A program made the translations under genes and the position numbers. A stretch of 28,522 nt of DNA from JBBECF01 sp040881945 (lineage in GTDB: Bacteria; Pseudomonadota; Alphaproteobacteria; Dongiales; Dongiaceae), in contig JBBECF010000093.1 of assembly GCA_040881945.1 (NCBI GenBank), forward strand, positions 1 through 28,522, given 5' to 3'. This document shows positions 23,962 through 28,522 of the stretch, in pieces. The notes below the pieces were generated by a model. That model was not told the DNA's origin, made no database searches, and saw nothing but the letters and a program-made list of their open reading frames with translations. Positions within the stretch are counted from its first letter, which is position 1, and each line of letters opens with the position of its first letter.

Positions 23962-24462
23962 ATGGCCGGCCCCTTGAAGCTGCACGCCCGCGACGCCGAG
24001 GATCTCGAGGTGATCGCGGCTTGCGTGCAGGACGCCCTGGTGACGCTGGGCGAAATGATGTTCGTGCCTGCGGAAAAGCGGTTCGTCATGGTGGTCAACC
24101 GTTTCCGTTGGGAAACCGCGGACCCGGTCTCGGCCGGCGAAGCTGCGGCGCGCGACTCCGACGCGACCTTCGAGGACGAACGGCCCGGGCCGACCTTCGA
24201 ACGCGTCCATGCCGGGCTGTGCTTCGATGGTGTGACGACGGTTCGAATGCAGGGCATCGACCCTCGCGGGCGCGGCCGGATCCTCGAACTTCTCGGCCTC
24301 GTCGTCAGGGTGCCGGCCGTCGACTTAATCTTCGCCGGCGGTGTCTCGATCCGCCTGGAGGTCGAGGAGCTGCGCTGTCGACTGGAGGATCTCGACGAGC
24401 CATGGCCGACGCGCTGGCGACCGCGCCACCGCTTCGACGACGAGGGATCTGCCGAAGCATGA
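23962..24462 (+). CDS. DUF2948 family protein
   Basis: 166 residues starting 2 nt after the murA stop. The N-terminus LKLHARDAEDLEVIAACVQD and the segment EKRFVMVVNRFRWE are recognisable as the DUF2948 family, which is largely alphaproteobacterial. No enzymatic motif or membrane segment is visible and the function is unknown. The gene typically lies between murA and hisG in these bacteria. Its stop overlaps the hisG ATG (ATGA). Confidence 0.88.
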   Translation: MAGPLKLHARDAEDLEVIAACVQDALVTLGEMMFVPAEKRFVMVVNRFRWETADPVSAGEAAARDSDATFEDERPGPTFERVHAGLCFDGVTTVRMQGIDPRGRGRILELLGLVVRVPAVDLIFAGGVSIRLEVEELRCRLEDLDEPWPTRWRPRHRFDDEGSAEA

Positions 24463-25166
24463 GCCGGCGCGAGCCCGGGAACGCGACGGCGCCGGCGGCC
24501 GCGCCTCGCGCCGTCGAGGGGCTGGTCCTCGCGGTGCCGAGCGGACGCATTCTCGCCGAGGTCGTGCCGCTGCTGAAACGCGCCGGCATCGAGCCGGAGC
24601 CCGCCTTCGCCGATCCCGATTCGCGGGCCCTGCGCTTTGCGACGAACGTGCCGAACTTCAGCATCGTCCGCGTGCGCAGCTTCGACGTTGTCACCTTCGT
24701 CGCGTTCGGCGCCGCGCAGCTCGGCGTTGCCGGCAGCGACGTGCTCATGGAATTCGATTACCCGGACGTCTATGTCCCGGTCGACCTCAAGATCGCGCGC
24801 TGCCGACTTGCCGTCGCCGAACCGGCGGAAATGGTCGCCGTCGACGATCCGCTGCGCTGGAGCCATATCCGCGTCGCGACCAAGTACCCCGAAATCACCC
24901 GGCGCCACTTCGCCGCGCGCGGCGTGCAGGCCGAATGCATCAAGTTGAGCGGCGCGATGGAATTGGCGCCGACGCTCGGCCTGTGCCGGCGTATCGTCGA
25001 TCTCGTATCGACCGGGGCGACGCTCCGGGCGAACAACCTGGTCGAGGTCGAACACATCGCCGACGTGACCGCTCGGCTGGTGGTCAACCGCGTGGCGCTG
25101 AAGACGTTTCCCGACGAGATTGGCGGCTGGATCGAGCGGATTCGCGAGGCTGCCGATGCCGCTTAG
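24459..25166 (+). CDS. hisG: ATP phosphoribosyltransferase, short-form HisG
   Basis: 235 residues, the short form, which lacks the C-terminal regulatory domain and normally needs HisZ as a partner. It catalyses the first step of histidine synthesis, ATP + PRPP to phosphoribosyl-ATP. The core VRSFDVVTFVAFGAAQLGVA, VATKYPEITRRHFAARG and LSGAMELAPTLGLCRRIVDL are strong. The N-terminal motif that is usually PKGR reads PSGR (Ser28). The N-terminus carries an extra 20-residue basic/alanine stretch. hisZ is not in the window. ATGA overlap with DUF2948, and an 11-nt overlap with hisD. Confidence 0.96.
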   Translation: MSRREPGNATAPAAAPRAVEGLVLAVPSGRILAEVVPLLKRAGIEPEPAFADPDSRALRFATNVPNFSIVRVRSFDVVTFVAFGAAQLGVAGSDVLMEFDYPDVYVPVDLKIARCRLAVAEPAEMVAVDDPLRWSHIRVATKYPEITRRHFAARGVQAECIKLSGAMELAPTLGLCRRIVDLVSTGATLRANNLVEVEHIADVTARLVVNRVALKTFPDEIGGWIERIREAADAA

Positions 25167-26460
25167 GCTGGACGCCCGACGGCCCGGCTTCGACGTCGGT
25201 TTCGCCGCGTTGCTGTCGGCCAAGCGCGAGATGGAACGCGACGTCGACCGGACGGTCGCCGAAATCATCGCCGACGTGCGGGCGCGCGGCGATGCCGCGC
25301 TGATCGACTACACGCGGCGTTTCGACCGGGTCGCCCTGACGCCTGAAACCCTGCGCGTCCCGGCGGCGGAGATCGGCGCCGCGGCCGGACGCTGCGCGCC
25401 CGAGACCCTGGCGGCCCTGCGTTTCGCGGCTGCCCGCATCGACGATTACCACCGTCGGCAGATGCCGGCCGACCTCGATTACCGCGATGCGGCCGGGGTG
25501 CGCCTCGGCGCCCGCTGGCGGCCGGTCGTCGCCGTCGGGCTCTACGTGCCCGGAGGCACGGCCGCCTATCCGAGCTCGGTGCTGATGAACGCCCTGCCGG
25601 CGCGCGTTGCCGGGGTCGAGCGGGTGGTCATGGTGGTGCCGGCGCCGGACGGCGTGCTCAACCCGCTCGTCCTGGCCGCGGCGGAGATCGCCGGGGTTCA
25701 CGAGGTCTACCGGATCGGCGGCGCCCAGGCCATCGCGGCGCTCGCCTTCGGCACCGCCACCCTGTCGCCGGTCGACAAGATCGTCGGCCCCGGCAACGCC
25801 TATGTCGCGGCGGCCAAGCGGCAGGTGTTCGGCGCGGTGGGCATCGATCTGGTCGCCGGCCCGTCGGAGGTTCTGGTCGTCGCCGACAGGGCCAACGACC
25901 CGGCGTGGATCGCCGCCGACCTGCTGGCGCAGGCCGAGCACGATGCGGCGGCGCAGGCGATCCTGATCGCCGACGACGAGGCCTTCGCCGACGCGGTGGT
26001 GCGGGCGGTGGAGACGCAGCTCCAGTCCCTGCCGCGCGGCGACATCGCGCGCGCGAGTTGGGACGCGCACGGCGCGGTGATCCTTGTCGACGACCTCGAC
26101 GCCGCGCCCGCGCTGATCGACCGCATTGCGCCGGAACATCTCGAGCTGGCGGTCGAACGGCCGGACGAGCTGGCGGCAAGGGTGCGACATGCCGGCGCCA
26201 TCTTCCTCGGCCGCTGGACGCCCGAGGCGATCGGCGACTATGTCGCCGGCCCGAACCACGTCCTGCCCACCGCCCGCAGCGCCCGGTTCGCCTCGGGCCT
26301 GGGCGTCCTCGACTTTCTCAAGCGGACCTCGTTGATCGGCTGCGACGCGGGCGCCCTGGCCGCGATCGGGCCGGCGGCCGTGATTCTGGCCGATGCCGAG
26401 GGGCTGCACGCGCACGCCCGGTCGGTGCGGCTCCGCCTCGACCCGACGCGCGGCGGATGA
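25156..26460 (+). CDS. hisD: Histidinol dehydrogenase
   Basis: 434 residues from ATG 25156, overlapping hisG by 11 nt. It carries out the last two steps of histidine synthesis, oxidising L-histidinol to L-histidine with two NAD+. Zinc ligands Gln259 and His262 (LAQAEHDAAAQ), Asp361 and His420 are in place, as are the catalytic pair Glu327-His328 (PEHLEL). NAD-region motifs IGGAQAIAALAFGT and KIVGPGNAYVAAAKRQVFG are intact. A longer frame from 25120 inside hisG is open but adds unconserved residues. Confidence 0.98.
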   Translation: MPLRLDARRPGFDVGFAALLSAKREMERDVDRTVAEIIADVRARGDAALIDYTRRFDRVALTPETLRVPAAEIGAAAGRCAPETLAALRFAAARIDDYHRRQMPADLDYRDAAGVRLGARWRPVVAVGLYVPGGTAAYPSSVLMNALPARVAGVERVVMVVPAPDGVLNPLVLAAAEIAGVHEVYRIGGAQAIAALAFGTATLSPVDKIVGPGNAYVAAAKRQVFGAVGIDLVAGPSEVLVVADRANDPAWIAADLLAQAEHDAAAQAILIADDEAFADAVVRAVETQLQSLPRGDIARASWDAHGAVILVDDLDAAPALIDRIAPEHLELAVERPDELAARVRHAGAIFLGRWTPEAIGDYVAGPNHVLPTARSARFASGLGVLDFLKRTSLIGCDAGALAAIGPAAVILADAEGLHAHARSVRLRLDPTRGG

Positions 26461-26958
26461 GTGGATCTCTTGGCCGACGCGCCGCGCGACAAAGCTCAGC
26501 GGATCGTCAACGTCACGCTCGACGAACGTTCCGTCGTCCGGCGCAGCCCGGAGGTGGAGCACGAACGCGCCGTCGCGATCTTCGATCTCATCGAAGAAAA
26601 CCTCTTCGCGCCGCAGGGCGATCATGACGGGCCCTACAGCCTGCACCTCGCCATCGAAGAGAACCGGCTGGTCTTCGACATCCGCGGCGAGGCCGACCAG
26701 CCGCTCAACAAGGTAATTCTGGCGCTCAGCCCGTTCCGCCGCATCGTCAAGGACTACTTCACCGTCTGCGAAAGTTATTACGCGGCGATCAAGCGCGCGA
26801 GCCCGTCGCAGATCGAGGCCATCGACATGGGCCGGCGCAGCCTCCACGACGAAGGGTCGGACATCCTGCGCCTGCGCCTGGCGGGCAAGATCGAACTCGA
26901 TGCCAACACGGCGCGCCGGCTGTTCACGCTGATCTGCGTGCTGCACATCCGCGGATGA
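26461..26958 (+). CDS. UPF0262 family protein
   Basis: 165 residues from a GTG directly following the hisD stop. The pattern RIVNVTLDERSVVRRSPEVE, HERAVAIFDLIEENLF and SPFRRIVKDYFTVCESYY matches the UPF0262 family of alphaproteobacteria. No function is established. It is soluble with no signal peptide. Its place right after hisD is conserved in the group, and it is followed 7 nt later by the phosphatase-like gene. Confidence 0.9.
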   Translation: MDLLADAPRDKAQRIVNVTLDERSVVRRSPEVEHERAVAIFDLIEENLFAPQGDHDGPYSLHLAIEENRLVFDIRGEADQPLNKVILALSPFRRIVKDYFTVCESYYAAIKRASPSQIEAIDMGRRSLHDEGSDILRLRLAGKIELDANTARRLFTLICVLHIRG

Positions 26959-26965
26959 TCGCCCG

Positions 26966-27409
26966 ATGGCCGATCTCCCGGAGAGCGTCCTGTTCTGCTG
27001 CACGACGAACGCGGTGCGCTCGCCGATGGCCGAAGGGATACTCAAGTGGCTGCACGGCCGGCACATCTACGTCGACTCGGCGGGCGTCCACAAGGGCGAG
27101 ATCGACAGCTTCGCCGTTGCCGCCATGGACGAGATCGGAATCGATCTCGGCCGGCATCGCTCCAAGAGCTTCGACGACCTCGAGGACAGTTCCTTCGACC
27201 TCATCGTCTCGTTGTCGCCGGAGGCGCAGCACCGCGCCGTGGAGATGACCCGGACGATGGCCTGCGAGGTCGAGTTCTGGAACACGATGGACCCCACGAT
27301 CGTCGAAGGCAGCCGCGAGGTGCGGATGGAGGCCTACCGCCAGGTCCGCGACACGCTGATGCGCCGCATCCAGGAGCGGTTTCCCGGCGTGTCCGCGCCC
27401 TCGGGGTAA
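26966..27409 (+). CDS. Low-molecular-weight protein-tyrosine-phosphatase-like protein
   Basis: 147 residues. The P-loop CTTNAVRSPMAEG fits C-x5-R-S, with nucleophile Cys12, Arg18 and Ser19; the general-acid Asp is probably in NTMDPTIVEG. Members dephosphorylate tyrosine or, in related forms, reduce arsenate; the adjacent Cys11 is not obviously part of an arsenate relay. The substrate is unknown. ATG 26966 follows UPF0262 by 7 nt, closing the murA-his operon. infA, which I would expect next in this gene order, is missing. Confidence 0.88.
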   Translation: MADLPESVLFCCTTNAVRSPMAEGILKWLHGRHIYVDSAGVHKGEIDSFAVAAMDEIGIDLGRHRSKSFDDLEDSSFDLIVSLSPEAQHRAVEMTRTMACEVEFWNTMDPTIVEGSREVRMEAYRQVRDTLMRRIQERFPGVSAPSG

Positions 27410-27646
27410 CGCCCAGGCTTGGTTGCTCCTCGGGGTTGGCCCCCGATCCGGTGCTGCGGCTCGCTGCTCCCGCCCTAGGAGGTCGCCGAGCGCCGGCCAA
27501 GTCCAAGCAGTTCGCCGGGGGGCTGCTGCGACCGCACGCGGCTTTTCCCGCCCGGCGGGTATCTCCAACCGGCTGGCGTTAGCCGCCGCGCGACGATAAG
27601 ATTTGCCCTACTCCAATCGTGGCTGCCCCGGTCGGAGTCGCGCGCC
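27410..27646. other. Gap between the phosphatase and Sel1-repeat genes
   Basis: 237 nt with no recognisable protein. In particular, no reading frame here resembles IF-1, the usual downstream neighbour. A 6-bp stem (TCGGGG/CCCCGA, 27430-27446) lacks a T-run and is not a convincing terminator. A weak TAAGAT at 27597-27602 has no matching -35. I see no clear RNA gene. Confidence 0.6.
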
Positions 27647-28507
27647 GTGAAGACCCTGCTTCGAACGCTCGTCACCGTTGTTTTCCTTACCGCCACGGCG
27701 CCGGCGTTGGCCGACCCGGCGGCCGGCATCGCGGCCTTCGAGCGCAAGGATTACGCGACCGCTTACCGCGAACTGCGTCCCCTGGCGGAAGCCGGTGAGG
27801 TCGAGGCGCAGTGGCGCGTCGGCTTTATGCTGCACTCCGGCTACGGCGTTGCGGAAGACATCCCTGAGGCCGCGCTCTGGTATCGCCGCGCCGCCGAGCA
27901 GGGCCACCCGCGCGCGCCATACCTGCTCGGCCTCATGTATTTCTATGGCCGGCTCGGCGGGCGAGACAAGGCCGAGGCGGCGCGCTGGTTCCGCATGGCC
28001 GCGGAGCGGGGTTGGGTCGCCGCGCAGAACGAACTCGGCAACATGTACGAGTTCGGGTGGGGTGTGCCGCGGGACGACGCCGAGGCGAACCGCTGGTACG
28101 GCCTGGCCGTGGCGGCCTTTCGCGCCGGGGCGGCGCGGGGCGATCCCGGCAGCCAGTTCGATCTGGCCGCGATGTACCATACCGGCCGCGGCGTGCCTCG
28201 CGACATGCGCCTTGCCTCGCGGCTCTACCATATGGCCGCGCAGGCGAACGTCGACGCGGCTCAAATGGTTCTTGGCGGCTGGTACTACCCATGGGCGCCG
28301 TGGGCGGTTCATGACCCAAAGGTGCCGCAGCCGAGTCCCGATCTTATCGCGCCCGACATCGTCGAATCCTACAAATGGTACGCCCTGGCCGCCCGCAACG
28401 GTTATTACAGTGCCGACGAGCAGCTTGATTTCGTCGTCCGGCACATGACCCCCGCGCAGCTCGCCGAGGGTCGGCGCCGGGTCGAGGCCTGGCAGCCGCG
28501 GCAGTAA
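27647..28507 (+). CDS. Secreted Sel1-repeat (tetratricopeptide-like) protein
   Basis: 286 residues from a GTG at 27647. A Sec signal peptide (about residues 1-22, ending APALA before DP) predicts export to the periplasm. Four to five Sel1-like repeats of about 36 residues follow, recognisable by repeated AEQGHPRAPYLLGLMY, AERGWVAAQNELGNMYEFG and GSQFDLAAMYHTGRGVPRD. Such proteins are interaction scaffolds and often act in stress or envelope functions; the partner is unknown. The final repeat is interrupted by a tryptophan and proline rich insert around YYPWAPWAVHDPKVP. Start choice is supported by the intact signal peptide. Confidence 0.88.
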   Translation: MKTLLRTLVTVVFLTATAPALADPAAGIAAFERKDYATAYRELRPLAEAGEVEAQWRVGFMLHSGYGVAEDIPEAALWYRRAAEQGHPRAPYLLGLMYFYGRLGGRDKAEAARWFRMAAERGWVAAQNELGNMYEFGWGVPRDDAEANRWYGLAVAAFRAGAARGDPGSQFDLAAMYHTGRGVPRDMRLASRLYHMAAQANVDAAQMVLGGWYYPWAPWAVHDPKVPQPSPDLIAPDIVESYKWYALAARNGYYSADEQLDFVVRHMTPAQLAEGRRRVEAWQPRQ

Positions 28508-28522
28508 TCCCCGGCCGCATGC

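Overview
The window reads as chromosome from a high-GC alphaproteobacterium, probably a Rhodospirillales-type organism. The reasons are: a tuf / S10 / spc / alpha ribosomal order with adk after secY and with no rpmJ or rpsD in the cluster; a zinc-type (four-cysteine) adenylate kinase; short-form HisG; and a block murA - DUF2948 - hisG - hisD - UPF0262 - low-molecular-weight phosphatase that I associate with Rhodospirillales. The species assignment is inference; no rRNA gene is present to test it.

Region 1 (1-13912): the last 15 codons of tuf (EF-Tu), then 27 genes on the + strand. S10 block: rpsJ, rplC, rplD, rplW, rplB, rpsS, rplV, rpsC, rplP, rpmC, rpsQ. spc block: rplN, rplX, rplE, rpsN, rpsH, rplF, rplR, rpsE, rpmD, rplO, secY, adk. 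Alpha block: rpsM, rpsK, rpoA, rplQ. Genes are tightly spaced, with several ATGA overlaps. The alpha block has its own near-consensus sigma-70-type promoter (TTGACT - 16 nt - TATAAT, 11461-11488). rpsS (TTG), rpsM (GTG) and rpoA (GTG) appear to use non-ATG starts behind good ribosome binding sites.

Region 2 (13909-21263): a strong hairpin just after rplQ, then + strand genes for a Do/DegP-family periplasmic protease, RarA (replication-fork AAA+ ATPase), an isochorismatase-fold protein, a RluC-like pseudouridine synthase, a HAD phosphatase and an AsmA-family envelope protein. The isochorismatase-fold protein seems to have glycine where the catalytic cysteine should be, which is the most concrete protein-level oddity here.

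Region 3 (21264-22675): intergenic-rich. It holds a tRNA-Thr(GGU) gene on the minus strand, a 20-bp-arm inverted repeat, an orphan compact FlgC-like rod protein on the minus strand, an AT-rich divergent promoter island, and a small basic hypothetical protein.

Region 4 (22676-28507): murA, DUF2948, hisG, hisD, UPF0262 and an LMW-phosphatase-like gene, nearly all touching or overlapping and so probably one operon. A 237-nt gap with no recognisable gene follows, then a secreted Sel1-repeat protein. infA, which I would expect after the phosphatase gene, is not in the window.

Most of the window is conserved housekeeping DNA. I found no evidence of a new defence, mobile or biosynthetic system. The points worth a second look are the cysteine-less hydrolase, the orphan FlgC-like gene with its possible leaderless promoter, the palindromic element, the HisG motif change and the hairpin at the rplQ/protease junction.
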